The notes beneath the pieces were generated by a model. That model worked only from the letters and a program-made list of their open reading frames with translations. It was not told the DNA's origin and did not search any database. Shown here one piece after another: positions 1-7,697 of a DNA stretch of 64,000 nt; within the stretch, counting starts at the first letter, position 1; each line of letters opens with the position of its first letter. The stretch is from NCBI GenBank assembly GCA_024234635.1, contig JACKNX010000014.1, positions 52,295 through 116,294 on the forward strand. The letters are read 5' to 3'. The DNA comes from Pseudomonadales bacterium. Its GTDB lineage: Bacteria > Pseudomonadota > Gammaproteobacteria > Pseudomonadales > Azotimanducaceae. Both the position numbers and the translations under genes were made by a program.

Positions 1-618
1 CGCCAGGACCGGGTCCACGGAGACGAACGGATTGGACGGGCAGATGATCACGCCCTGACAGTCGGTCAACCAGTCCGCCACCACGGGTGACAGCCGAGCT
101 GAGGGAATGCCGTCGAAATGGAAGCCCGTGACGGCCGGTGCGCAGCGGTCGCGCACGAAGTAGTGCTGAAAATTCAGGGCGCCCTTGGCGGTATGCACGA
201 TGGTTCGGATCGGCTGGTCGGACATCGGCGCCAACCCGTGCCGGATGCCGAGCCGGCGGGCGATTTCCGCGGTCACCTGGGATAGTGAGGCGCCGGCGCG
301 CAGCAGTTGCGTGCGATGAAAGTGCAGGGCCAGGTCCCGGTCACCCAGCCGGAACCAGCTTTCACCGCCGAGCTCGGCCAGGGTATCGAGGCACTGCCAG
401 GTCTCGTCCCGGCGTCCCCAGCCGAGTTCGGTATTGTTCAGATCCGCGAGCGTATAGGTGAGTGTGTCGAGATCGGGGCTGATGGCCAGACCCAGATGCT
501 CGAAGTCGTCGCCGGTATTGACGACGAAGAGTACTTCGTCCGGCGTCAGCACGTGGGCGAGGCCCAGCGCCAGCTTTGCGCCGCCAACACCACCCGTGAT
601 GGCCAGATAACGCGCCAT
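1..618 (-). CDS. cofD: 2-phospho-L-lactate transferase CofD, partial (C-terminus cut by window edge)
   Basis: CofD transfers a phosphoguanylyl- or phosphoenolpyruvyl-derived lactyl moiety to the deazaflavin Fo, giving F420-0, in the cytoplasm. The reverse strand reads open from ATG at 618 to the window edge (206 codons), about two thirds of the usual 310 or so residues. The N-terminus reads MARYLAITGGVGGAKLALGL, the CofD glycine-rich opening; NTGDDFEHLGL follows at residues 47-57 and PSNPFVSVDP near 195-204, both typical of the family. Its ATG overlaps the cofE stop by one base (TGATG), so the two are translationally coupled. The frame was followed by hand through the whole stretch without a stop. 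The family assignment is strong; the exact donor substrate cannot be told from sequence. Confidence 0.93.
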   Translation of the reverse strand, partial: MARYLAITGGVGGAKLALGLAHVLTPDEVLFVVNTGDDFEHLGLAISPDLDTLTYTLADLNNTELGWGRRDETWQCLDTLAELGGESWFRLGDRDLALHFHRTQLLRAGASLSQVTAEIARRLGIRHGLAPMSDQPIRTIVHTAKGALNFQHYFVRDRCAPAVTGFHFDGIPSARLSPVVADWLTDCQGVIICPSNPFVSVDPVLA

Positions 619-1376
619 CAGCGGAACAGATCTTCGTCCAGTGGTCGATTGATGAGCTGCGCCGTATCCGCGGTATCCTCCGGCGGCAGTCCCTGTACCA
701 GGGCCGCGGGGAGGCGTTCCGTGGTTTCTCCCATCATCAGCGTGGCGGCGGTGGCAATGGCGTCCGCGCGGTTGATGAGCGTGACCTTCAGTTCCCGGCC
801 GTAGATATCGTGCCCGCCACGATGATCCTGCAGCACGCGGACGCCGGCACTGCCGATAGCGGCGCCGATGGTACCCAGGCGCCACGGGCGATTGTGCGAG
901 TCGGTGATGATGACGCCGAGGCGTTTGCCGGTTGCCCGTTGCAGCGCCTCACGCAGCCGCGCCGCGGAGGCGTCCGGATCCACGGGCAGCAGCAGCGCGG
1001 CTTCACCGTCCGCGTGGTCGATGTTGCTCTGATCGATACCGGCGTTCGCACCCACGAAACCCAGCTTGTGGCGCACGATGAGCGCGCCGGTGCGCTTGCG
1101 CAGGATGTCCGTGCTTTCGTCGAGCACGAGTTGCACCATGCGCGGATCCTTTTCGACCTCCCGGGCCAGGGCTTCGGCCTCGGGACCAGCGGTAATGTCC
1201 GCCAGCAGCACCTGGCGGTTCTCCGCCTTGGAAACGATTTTCTGCGCCAGGCAGAAAATGTCGCCGTCAGTGAGCGTGAGCCCCATGCGGGAGATCGCTG
1301 CCAGCAGCAGGGCGGCGAGATCGTCGCCGGGCTGCACCATTGGCAGCCCTTCCAGCGCGGTGACGGAGAATGGCAT
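618..1376 (-). CDS. cofE: F420-0:gamma-glutamyl ligase CofE
   Basis: CofE adds L-glutamate residues to F420-0 in a GTP-dependent reaction, producing the gamma-glutamyl tail of F420. The 252-residue product matches the length of stand-alone CofE (no C-terminal nitroreductase-like domain such as the actinobacterial FbiB has). Recognisable stretches are LTDGDIFCLAQKIVSKAENR near residue 36, VDESTDILRKR-type text near 84-95 (here LDESTDILRKRTGALIV), GANAGIDQSNI near 109 and VIITDSHNRPWRLGTIGAAIG near 155-175. It begins one base after the F420 reductase stop and overlaps cofD, which places it in a tight biosynthetic operon. Confidence is high because the motifs and the neighbours agree. Confidence 0.95.
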   Translation of the reverse strand: MPFSVTALEGLPMVQPGDDLAALLLAAISRMGLTLTDGDIFCLAQKIVSKAENRQVLLADITAGPEAEALAREVEKDPRMVQLVLDESTDILRKRTGALIVRHKLGFVGANAGIDQSNIDHADGEAALLLPVDPDASAARLREALQRATGKRLGVIITDSHNRPWRLGTIGAAIGSAGVRVLQDHRGGHDIYGRELKVTLINRADAIATAATLMMGETTERLPAALVQGLPPEDTADTAQLINRPLDEDLFR

Positions 1377-1377
1377 G

Positions 1378-2040
1378 TCAGTGGTCGGGCTGGCCGACGA
1401 TCTTGATCCCCGAATGCGAAATATCGTGCTTGCGGTTGATCTGGATCAGGATCGAGGTGAGCGCTTCCGCGGCGGCGGAGTTTTCGATGGGGCCCGCGTG
1501 CCAGCCGCGCATACCCGCTTCCTCCACCAGCTGCACCACCCTGTCGCGCGCCGCTTTCTTGTTGCCGGCCACCAGCACGTCACATTCGATCTGTACATCG
1601 TGCTGCAGCAGATGCGCGGCAATGTTCTGGAACGCGGTAACCACCATCACGTCGTCGCCAAGGAACAGCTGCGCGCGTTTGCCCGCACTCCCCTCAGGCG
1701 GCAACTGCACGGTGCCGACGTTTGGCGGCACGAGCGGCACGGTGACATCGATGAGTATCTTGCCCTTGAGATGTTCCTTTACCGCATCGAGCGTGGAAAT
1801 CTGGTGCGCAGCCGGTACGGTGAGCACCACGATGTCGCCGGCGGCGGCCGCGGCCACGTTCTCCATCGCGTCGGCGGGGGTGCTGGGGCTGATCTTCTTC
1901 AGCTCCGCCACCGCGGCGTCCGCCTTCTCCTGCGTGCGCGAGCCGATGACGATGCGATAGCCGGCCCGGGACCAGCGGATGGCAAGACCGGTGCCGAGAT
2001 CGCCGGTGCCGCCGAGAATGGCGATGGTTTCTTTGGCCAT
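1378..2040 (-). CDS. npdG: F420:NADP oxidoreductase (NADPH-dependent F420 reductase)
   Basis: This enzyme moves hydride between NADPH and F420, and so supplies reduced F420 to dependent oxidoreductases. The 220-residue product starts with a Rossmann fold, AILGGTGDLGTGLAIRW at about 7-23, which is the form of the fold typical of the NpdG/Fno family, followed by VIGSRTQEKA, the NADP-binding turn. VVTAFQNIAAHLL and LVAGNKKAA in the second half are also family text. An AGGAAA Shine-Dalgarno sits 5 bases before the ATG. It is the second gene of the cluster, 37 bases after the PPOX-family gene and one base before cofE. A general NADP oxidoreductase is the only alternative, made unlikely by the neighbours. 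Confidence 0.92.
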   Translation of the reverse strand: MAKETIAILGGTGDLGTGLAIRWSRAGYRIVIGSRTQEKADAAVAELKKISPSTPADAMENVAAAAAGDIVVLTVPAAHQISTLDAVKEHLKGKILIDVTVPLVPPNVGTVQLPPEGSAGKRAQLFLGDDVMVVTAFQNIAAHLLQHDVQIECDVLVAGNKKAARDRVVQLVEEAGMRGWHAGPIENSAAAEALTSILIQINRKHDISHSGIKIVGQPDH

Positions 2041-2077
2041 GAAATTTCCTGTGCGCGAAAAGCGCGGGATTATGCCG

Positions 2078-2548
2078 TCAAGCCCCGTGCGGGCGCCACA
2101 CGTCGGCAGGCTGCCCCTGCGCCATCGCGGCCAGCGACCAGATTTCCACGCGCCAGGGTGTCAGGCGCAGTGCGCCGAAGCTTGCGTCTTCGTGGGAGGG
2201 CCAGAACAGCTTCGGGTCGTAGCCGACGGGCTCCGGGGTGGTCTTCAGCAGGTCCCAGAGCCATTGCCTGGTAGGCAGGTCGTCCTGCCACTCCGCCTTG
2301 CAGTCCACGATCACCTGCTCATGCTGCGGGTCCCAGTAGGTCAGCGAGACATAGGGATTTCCCGCGAGGTGCCTGGCCTTGTGTGACTGGCGCCCCGTGG
2401 CGATCCAGCCCGTGGCGCCGTCCCAGACCGGGTGCAGGATGCGCGATCGTGGGCGCCCCTGACGGTCCACGGTGGCGACCGTGCACCAGACGATTCGCCG
2501 CGTGATGGCGTTGAATTTTTCTTCCATATCGCTGAACTTTTCGGCCAT
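2078..2548 (-). CDS. pyridoxamine 5'-phosphate oxidase / FDOR-family split-barrel protein
   Basis: A 156-residue protein of the flavin- or F420-binding split beta-barrel superfamily. The opening ITRRIVWCTVATVDRQGRPR and the following HPVWDGATGWIATGRQSHKA-type text (about residues 15-60) are characteristic of the PPOX-like fold, where the barrel binds the phosphate of the cofactor; PYVSLTYWDP follows near 66-75. Sequence alone does not settle whether the cofactor is FMN, heme or F420. As the first gene of a run with npdG, cofE and cofD, an F420-dependent role (FDOR-B-like) is a reasonable inference. The product is unknown in terms of substrate. Upstream, the start region shows only a weak Shine-Dalgarno. 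Confidence 0.82.
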   Translation of the reverse strand: MAEKFSDMEEKFNAITRRIVWCTVATVDRQGRPRSRILHPVWDGATGWIATGRQSHKARHLAGNPYVSLTYWDPQHEQVIVDCKAEWQDDLPTRQWLWDLLKTTPEPVGYDPKLFWPSHEDASFGALRLTPWRVEIWSLAAMAQGQPADVWRPHGA

Positions 2549-2641
2549 GGCGGGTTCTCATCGTTAACAGGCGGAGGGGTCGATTCTGCGCGATGCATGC
2601 CGTCGGGTCGAGACGGATCACGATTGACGGGGGAGACGTCG

Positions 2642-3073
2642 ATGATGGCGGATGGTTTTTTTGTCCAGGTCAGACGCAATCAGGTGGCGCTGATCTCGCT
2701 GCTTGTTGCCTGCACGAGCCTTGCGTACGCGACCTGGCGAAACGAAGCGACGGAAGCCAATCGCAACCTCCGGGCGGCGGGGTTCGAGATGATCCGCGAA
2801 ATCGCCGGGCTGGAGCGGGTTGTCTTCTTTGCGCACTACGATCGCGATGTCACTCAGGGCAACCCCCGCCTGGGATGGTCCCACGTACTCACGCTGGTCG
2901 ATCTGGCGGCGCTGCAGACAGCCCCCGTGCGGAGCAGGGCAGAGGCATTGCGCAGCGTGTGGCAGGACAACTGGCAGGCCCTTGGCATCGACGACGCAGC
3001 GGCTGATGTGGTAACCATGGCCATTGATGGCCTGCGCAGCGAGGTGCTGGCAGGCCTCTCGGCGCTCGACTGA
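2642..3073 (+). CDS. small membrane-anchored protein of unknown function
   Basis: A 143-residue protein starting at one of two adjacent ATG codons (2642 or 2645), 7-10 bases after a GGGGGAG ribosome binding site. Residues about 8-32 (VRRNQVALISLLVACTSLAY) form a single N-terminal transmembrane anchor; the rest is a soluble, mostly helical domain expected on the periplasmic side. I do not recognise a family motif. It is divergent from the F420 cluster, with fewer than 100 bases between the two starts, and lies 36 bases upstream of the SDR gene on the same strand, so it may share a transcript with it. An upstream in-frame extension to 2432 exists but would run antisense through the PPOX gene and is not credible. 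Confidence 0.7.
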   Translation: MMADGFFVQVRRNQVALISLLVACTSLAYATWRNEATEANRNLRAAGFEMIREIAGLERVVFFAHYDRDVTQGNPRLGWSHVLTLVDLAALQTAPVRSRAEALRSVWQDNWQALGIDDAAADVVTMAIDGLRSEVLAGLSALD

Positions 3074-3109
3074 GCGCTGGCAGGGATCGGCAACCCGGGA
3101 GATGCAGTG

Positions 3110-3886
3110 ATGACAGAACAGCAGACGGTGATTGTTACGGGGGCCGGTACCGGCATCGGCAGGGCCACGGCATTGCGTTTCGCGCGGGCCGGCTTCAGCG
3201 TGATTGCCAACGGTCGACGCCTGCCGCCACTGGAAACGACCCTGGCCTTGTCCAGTGGCATGCCTGGCAGGGTCATTCCTGTCACCGGCGGTGCGGGCAC
3301 CGAGGCTACCGCGGCAGCGCTCGTGGCCCGGGCGGTCGCCGAAGGCGGTTTCTGCTGCCTTGTCAACAACGCTGGCGTTGGCTGGAGTTACGGCGTCGAT
3401 CACCCGGGCACGATGGCCGCGCTGGCGGATACCACGCCGGACCAGTGGCACGAGGTTCTGCGTATCAATCTGGATTCAGTGTATCTCCTCTGTCGCGAAG
3501 CGTTGCGGCATTTTCGCGAACAGGGCGGCGGCAGCATCGTCAACGTTTCCAGCGCAGGCGGCACCCGTGGCATGGACGATGCGCATACCTATGCCACGGC
3601 AAAAGCCGGTGTCATCAACCTCACCCGGTCGCTGGCGCGTGCGTATGGCCGTGAAGGTATTCGCAGCAATGTCATCGCGCCCGGCTTTGTGGCGACGGAC
3701 ATGGTGACGCCGGTGCTGGAATCGGACCTGAATCCGTTCGCGGACGAGGAGTTGCGGTTCCAGGCGTCGCCGCTGGGGCGGCCGGGGCGACCGGAGGAGA
3801 TTGCGGACGCCATCTATTACATGGGCGTCGAAGCGACCTACTGCAATGGCGCGGTGCTCGTGATCGACGGTGGTTCAACCGCCTGA
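3110..3886 (+). CDS. short-chain dehydrogenase/reductase (SDR)
   Basis: A classical SDR of 258 residues that would oxidise or reduce an alcohol/ketone pair with NAD(P)(H) in the cytoplasm. The cofactor motif TGAGTGIGRA is near the N-terminus, NNAG follows near residue 86, the catalytic Ser is in VNVSSAGG, and Tyr and Lys are in YATAKAG. The C-terminal text VIDGGSTA is the normal SDR ending. ATG at 3110 is preferred over GTG at 3107 because GGGAGA at 3097-3102 is then seven bases away. Substrate cannot be named; the region is rich in degradative oxidoreductases. No terminator with a U-tract follows, but a structured repeat starts about 200 bases downstream. Confidence 0.92.
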   Translation: MTEQQTVIVTGAGTGIGRATALRFARAGFSVIANGRRLPPLETTLALSSGMPGRVIPVTGGAGTEATAAALVARAVAEGGFCCLVNNAGVGWSYGVDHPGTMAALADTTPDQWHEVLRINLDSVYLLCREALRHFREQGGGSIVNVSSAGGTRGMDDAHTYATAKAGVINLTRSLARAYGREGIRSNVIAPGFVATDMVTPVLESDLNPFADEELRFQASPLGRPGRPEEIADAIYYMGVEATYCNGAVLVIDGGSTA

Positions 3887-4293
3887 TCGGTTAACGGCAC
3901 GTTCGTGGCATTGTCATGCCCCACGCGCTGGCCATAGCTCGAGCCGGACGCTTTCTGTGCGCACTGCTGGAGCCATCGATATTTGCGGAAGTATGGTCCA
4001 CGCCCGCCTGAACCAGCACCATGCCTTGCGAGGCGCGTCTGTCCACCGAACCTGTGGGAAGCGCTCAAGTGACCTAAAAGCTGGCCCCGTTGCGATTGCC
4101 AGCGCTGTCGCGCATGGAACTGAAGTTCCATGAGAGGATGCTGAAAAAGTCCATCCTGGACTTGTTTCAGCAGTCGTCGGCTTCGCCGACTCGCGCCAAG
4201 TGCAGTGGTTTCCGCTGCATTTTCGGGCCAGCCGTCCCTGGCTGGCATACCAGGCTGCTTTTTCAGCAGCCTGCTAACTTGTCAAGCGGACCA
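3887..4293. other. 407-base intergenic region carrying a structured repeat
   Basis: Between the SDR stop and the convergent lipoprotein gene I see no credible gene. A 136-codon reading frame on the minus strand runs across it, but it crosses the hairpin-rich repeat and has no recognisable motif. The first 200 bases (3887-4090) show nothing I can name. The second half is the composite repeat listed separately. Confidence 0.6.
4091..4275. repeat. composite palindromic repeat (REP/MITE-like), copy 1
   Basis: The unit holds several consecutive perfect or near-perfect hairpins. A 20-base palindrome CATGGAACT-GA-AGTTCCATG lies at 4113-4132. Terminal inverted repeats AGGATGCTGAAAAAG (4135-4149) and CTTTTTCAGCAGCCT (4258-4272) match at 14 of 15 positions. 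Inside are stems GTCGGC-TTC-GCCGAC (4176-4190), TGCAG...CTGCA (4201-4219) and GCCAGCC-GTCCCT-GGCTGGC (4227-4246). The right end folds alone as AGGCTGCT-TTTTC-AGCAGCCT (4252-4272). The left part (4091-4137) recurs at 25988-26034 in diverged form. It could act as a bidirectional terminator for the convergent flanking genes or be a small non-autonomous element; no transposase is nearby. Confidence 0.65.
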
Positions 4294-4674
4294 CTAGCGA
4301 CCGGCTCGCGCCTCCGCGATGTAGTGGTGAGCGCGTCTGGCTTTGTTGATGCAGCTTGGGAAGCGTTCGATCACCTGTTGCGCCTTCGCCGCGGTCAACA
4401 GGCCCGTGGCGGTGGCGTAGCTGATGGTGCCGTCGAAACCACGGGCGCGTGCCTGACCCAAGGCTTCCCAACCGGAGTCGACCAGGTGGTCACACTGCCG
4501 GCTGCCATCGACACGGCCCGCGCAGCCGGCCATCGCTACCACCGCAGCCAGGAAAACGAGTATCGGCCGGCTGGCGCCCTGGTGAGCCGTTGCAGGTTCA
4601 GGCTGTCTACGGCGATCGCGCTCCGTCGCGGTACGCGTGCGGCACAATCGTCCAGGCGTATCAGTGATGATCAT
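4294..4674 (-). CDS. putative small lipoprotein, unknown function
   Basis: From ATG at 4674 the product is 126 residues. A hydrophobic stretch (RPILVFLAAVVAMAGCAG) with a lipobox-like MAGC suggests a lipid-anchored envelope protein, although about 35 polar residues precede the hydrophobic core, long for a signal peptide. No in-frame ATG, GTG or TTG lies closer to that core except one TTG at the Leu of GRLCRT, so the true start is uncertain. The mature part (about 75 residues) has two Cys and no family I recognise. The ATG overlaps the end of the upstream glycine-zipper gene by 14 bases, so the two probably form one transcript. Confidence 0.5.
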   Translation of the reverse strand: MIITDTPGRLCRTRTATERDRRRQPEPATAHQGASRPILVFLAAVVAMAGCAGRVDGSRQCDHLVDSGWEALGQARARGFDGTISYATATGLLTAAKAQQVIERFPSCINKARRAHHYIAEARAGR

Positions 4675-5035
4675 GGCCGCAACGCCCCTGACGTTGCAGT
4701 CCGGGAGGGCAGGTATTGCGTTTGCCCTTGTGACGGCGATGTTCGGGCACGGATTCGACAATCACCACCCGGGTGGGCGTGTCGACTTTCGGGTGGGCTT
4801 CCGTGGTGTCCCGGGTAGCAACGGCCACGCCGATCGCGGCACCGGCTGCGGCGCCCACGATGGCGCCGTCACGGCCGCCAAGTTCAGCGCCCGCGGCGCC
4901 TCCGATGGCGCCACCCACCGCGCCGCCAATGGCCGCCTTTACAGGGTCCACGGGTTCGGATGCGCGCGCGGGGGAATGCAGAGGGAGCAGACAGACGACG
5001 AGGCTCAGCAGCCGGAAAGCGTGACAATACGACAT
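4661..5035 (-). CDS. glycine-zipper envelope protein
   Basis: A 124-residue secreted protein. The N-terminus (MSYCHAFRLLSLVVCLLPLH) is a signal peptide, with cleavage expected after PARASEP. Residues about 33-73 form a glycine-zipper two-helix segment with regular small residues (AAIGGAVGGAIGGAAGAELG, then AIVGAAAGAAIGVAVA), the pattern of membrane-inserting glycine-zipper 2TM proteins of the SlyB/OmpA-associated type. The C-terminal tail is basic and ends in a His/Asp-rich tip (RCGHDHH) that could bind metal. It is transcribed ahead of the small lipoprotein gene, and faces away from nothing obvious functionally; the upstream neighbour trkA is on the same strand but separated by 110 bases. 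Confidence 0.75.
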   Translation of the reverse strand: MSYCHAFRLLSLVVCLLPLHSPARASEPVDPVKAAIGGAVGGAIGGAAGAELGGRDGAIVGAAAGAAIGVAVATRDTTEAHPKVDTPTRVVIVESVPEHRRHKGKRNTCPPGLQRQGRCGHDHH

Positions 5036-5145
5036 GGCTTTGTCCCGACGGAGGTGAAAGCCGGGAGTCTATTTGGAGCAGTGGCGGCAAACTGAGGCGG
5101 TCGTCACGAAGTAGCTTGTCTGCAGTGTGCGTAAAATCGTTGCGG

Positions 5146-6522
5146 TCAGATAAAGGCAAAACCTACCTGCAGCAGTTTTTCCACTTTCTTCGCCGACGCA
5201 CGATCCGCGACGAAGAGGATCAGGCTGTCACGGTCCTGAACCACGAGGGTGTCGTGGGCGATCATGACCTTGCCGTCGCGTACGATGGCGGCTACACGGG
5301 CCGTTTCCGGAAGTTTCAGCCGGGCGAGCGCGCGCCCGACAATTTTTGAGGTTCGCTGGTCGCCGTGCACCACCACCTCCATGGCTTCCGCGGTGCCACG
5401 GCGCAGGGGATGGGCGCTGACCACATCGCCCCGACGGACGTAACCCAGGAGGGCGCTCATGGTTGCGTGGCGGGACGACACGGCGATGTCGATGCTGCCA
5501 CCCTGAACCAGATCCGCGAAAGCGGTGTTGCTGACCAGTGAAATGACGGTACGGGTGCCCAGCGCCTTGGCGAGCATGCAGGACATGATGTTGGTCTTGT
5601 CCTCCTGCGTGACGGCGATGTAGATGTCCGCTCCCTCAACGCCCTCGCCGGTGAGCAGGTCGCGATCCGCGACGCTGCCATGCAGCACGATGGTGTTCGG
5701 CAGTTCCCGGGACAGCGCTTCACAGCGGTGGCGGTCCGCTTCGATCAGTTTGACGTGCAGACGCTTTTCGAGTCGCGCCGCCAGTCGCGCGCCGACGTTA
5801 CCGCCGCCGGCGATGATGACGGTGCGCGCTGTTTGACCGAGTGCGTCGAGACCGGTGAGCAGTGTCTGCATCGTGGCTTTCGCGGCAACGATGAAGACTT
5901 CGTCACCGGCTTCGATGATGGTCTCGCCGGTGGGATTCAGCGCCCGGTTGCGCCGATAGATGGCTGCGATACGAAAGTCCGCGAGGGGCACTGACTGGCG
6001 CAGGTCCGCGATCCGGTTGCCGACCAGGCCGTCGCCGAAGCCGGCGCGTACCGCGACCATGTGAACGGCATCGCCGGCGAAGCTGATGACCTGGAGTGCG
6101 CCAGGGTAGTCGAGCAGTTGTGCCAGGGAGTCGGTGAGCAGATCTTCCGGGCTGATCAGTTCGTCCACGCCGAATCCGTCCTTTCCGAACAGCGTGCCGT
6201 TGCCGGTGAGATAGTTTCGCTCGCGAACCCGTGCGACCTTGAGGGGTACATTGAAAAGGGTTCTGGCCACCTGGCAGGCCACCATGTTCACTTCGTCGTC
6301 ACTGGTGACCGCAACGAGCATGTCGGCGTCCTCCGCACCGGCGCTGGCGAGGACCCTCGGCAGCGAAGCGGAGCCGCAGACCGTGCGCAGGTCGAGCCGG
6401 TCCTGTAGTTGCCGCAGCCGATCGCGATCGCGGTCGACAATCGTGATTTCGTTAGCCTCGCCTGCCAGATGCTCGGCCAGCGTTCCGCCGACCTGCCCGG
6501 CACCCAGAATAATGATTCGCAT
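5146..6522 (-). CDS. trkA: Trk potassium uptake system regulatory subunit TrkA
   Basis: TrkA is the cytoplasmic NAD(H)/ATP-binding ring that gates the TrkH potassium channel. At 458 residues it has the full duplicated arrangement: RCK-N (IIILGAGQVGGTLAEHL, residues 3-19), RCK-C (TRK-C region near 140-215), a second RCK-N (VIIAGGGNVGARLAARL near 233-250) and a second RCK-C at the end. The acidic residue that binds the ribose is seen in IVDRD and in LIEADRHR. trkH lies about 11 kb away at 17130-18575 on the same strand rather than adjacent, as in many gammaproteobacteria. The gene is followed by a 482-base region without genes up to the Crp/Fnr regulator, which is divergent. Confidence 0.95.
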   Translation of the reverse strand: MRIIILGAGQVGGTLAEHLAGEANEITIVDRDRDRLRQLQDRLDLRTVCGSASLPRVLASAGAEDADMLVAVTSDDEVNMVACQVARTLFNVPLKVARVRERNYLTGNGTLFGKDGFGVDELISPEDLLTDSLAQLLDYPGALQVISFAGDAVHMVAVRAGFGDGLVGNRIADLRQSVPLADFRIAAIYRRNRALNPTGETIIEAGDEVFIVAAKATMQTLLTGLDALGQTARTVIIAGGGNVGARLAARLEKRLHVKLIEADRHRCEALSRELPNTIVLHGSVADRDLLTGEGVEGADIYIAVTQEDKTNIMSCMLAKALGTRTVISLVSNTAFADLVQGGSIDIAVSSRHATMSALLGYVRRGDVVSAHPLRRGTAEAMEVVVHGDQRTSKIVGRALARLKLPETARVAAIVRDGKVMIAHDTLVVQDRDSLILFVADRASAKKVEKLLQVGFAFI

Positions 6523-7004
6523 GCAACTTCCCTTCCGCTACCCGTGCATGGTGGCGCCGAGCCCGGTAAACAGGCCATATCCAGGTCGGAACCCGTGCGT
6601 AAACAAGCCGTATCGGATGGCGGCGCGACGATCGACATCGCTCTGGACCTGAATGTGTGGTTGTCAATTTGCCGATTCGCTCCAGATGCAGCGTTTGCCG
6701 GGGCGTCGGCGGGTCAGTCAGGCCCGGCCGGGATGCAGGGCTGCATTTCAGGCGATCCGGTGGATATTCCATCGATTTGCGCCGATGGCCCCATGTGACC
6801 CAGGGGTTCGGCCCACGAGGAGTGAGGTGGCTTGGCCAGCGGTAAAGGCTCCCATGCATCGCTGCAAGGTAGTGAAGCGGGGATGGTACGGAGATCCCTC
6901 AGCTTCCCCTTGTGTATCGGCTGTGCAATATTCGCATGCACGTGTTGGCTGGTGTGACTTGGAAGGTGCGCACCACGAGCGCACCGATAATCTGTTCCGG
7001 ACCC
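6523..7004. other. divergent intergenic region between trkA and the Crp/Fnr gene
   Basis: About 480 bases with no credible gene. It must hold the promoters of trkA and of the Crp/Fnr gene. I found no convincing Fnr (TTGAT-N4-ATCAA) or Crp (TGTGA-N6-TCACA) dyad; only the half-site TGTGACTT occurs near 6953. Several short open frames on both strands have no motif and look like high-GC noise. Confidence 0.5.
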
Positions 7005-7697
7005 ATGCAGCACCGCGAAGAAAAAATTTCCGTACAAACATTGTCCCGGGTGCCGTCCTTTCGGGAGTTGCCCGAACAGGTACTTGAAACGCTCGCCCGG
7101 GAAATGGAGAGCGGACGTTTCGAACCCCGTCAGGCTGTCTTCCGGCACCTCGAAGCCAGTCGTGACGTTTTTGTCGTGCTCAGCGGTTCAGTGCGCGTGG
7201 CGCTGGTAAACAGTACCGGGCGTGCACTGACCTTCCAGATCCTTACTGCCGGTTCGCTGTTCGGCGAAATCGCCGCGATCGACGGACGGCCGCGATCGGC
7301 AACGATTGTGGCGGAAACGGAGGCGGTCGTCGGGCGCATTCGCTGGAGCACGTTCCTGGCGCTGACCCAGCGGTCGCCCGAATTCTGCTGGCTGCTGATG
7401 CGGCGGCTGACGGAACTCAACCGGCATCTCACCCAGCGGCTGTTCGAATACCATGCCTACGACGTGCGTGGGCGCATCTGCTGCGAACTGCTGCGACTTT
7501 CGAGCGCTGCCCAGGGCCAGCCCTTCGAACTCACTGACCGGGACATGGCCACGCGGGTTGGCACCACGCGGGAGAATGTCACGCGAATTCATGGTGAACT
7601 GCGTCGCGACGGGCTTCTGCACCGACAGCAGGGTCTGGTGCACGTACCTGATCCCGGCGGATTGGAGGCGCTGCTGCAGCGCTGCGAATTCGGCTAG
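7005..7697 (+). CDS. Crp/Fnr-family transcriptional regulator
   Basis: A 230-residue regulator with an N-terminal cyclic-nucleotide-binding-type beta-barrel (GSLFGEIAAIDGRPRSATIV near residues 80-99 matches the phosphate-binding cassette region, with GE and R-S-A-T) and a C-terminal winged helix, where DMATRVGTTRENVTRIHGEL is the recognition helix region. The R-S-A-T motif fits a cNMP binder, and there is no N-terminal Cys cluster for an FeS centre, so a Crp-like rather than Fnr-like sensor is likelier. ATG at 7005 is chosen because the in-frame extension upstream to 6912 is not protein-like. It is followed, same strand, by the DyP-P450 fusion gene 336 bases on, making it the likely regulator of that gene. 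Confidence 0.9.
   Translation: MQHREEKISVQTLSRVPSFRELPEQVLETLAREMESGRFEPRQAVFRHLEASRDVFVVLSGSVRVALVNSTGRALTFQILTAGSLFGEIAAIDGRPRSATIVAETEAVVGRIRWSTFLALTQRSPEFCWLLMRRLTELNRHLTQRLFEYHAYDVRGRICCELLRLSSAAQGQPFELTDRDMATRVGTTRENVTRIHGELRRDGLLHRQQGLVHVPDPGGLEALLQRCEFG

Noticed and set aside
1066..2274. 402-codon plus-strand frame across cofE and npdG
   Set aside because: Antisense to two genes with firm family assignments; no protein-like features.
3838..4248. 136-codon minus-strand frame across the composite repeat
   Set aside because: It runs through the hairpins and partly into the SDR gene in antisense and has no motif; the repeat explains the sequence better.
4135..4272. Insertion sequence remnant
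   Set aside because: Inverted ends are present but there is no transposase text and no clear target-site duplication; a REP/MITE-like repeat is the more careful call.
6523..7004. Gene in the trkA - Crp/Fnr gap
   Set aside because: Several short frames exist on both strands but none has a ribosome binding site plus protein-like content.
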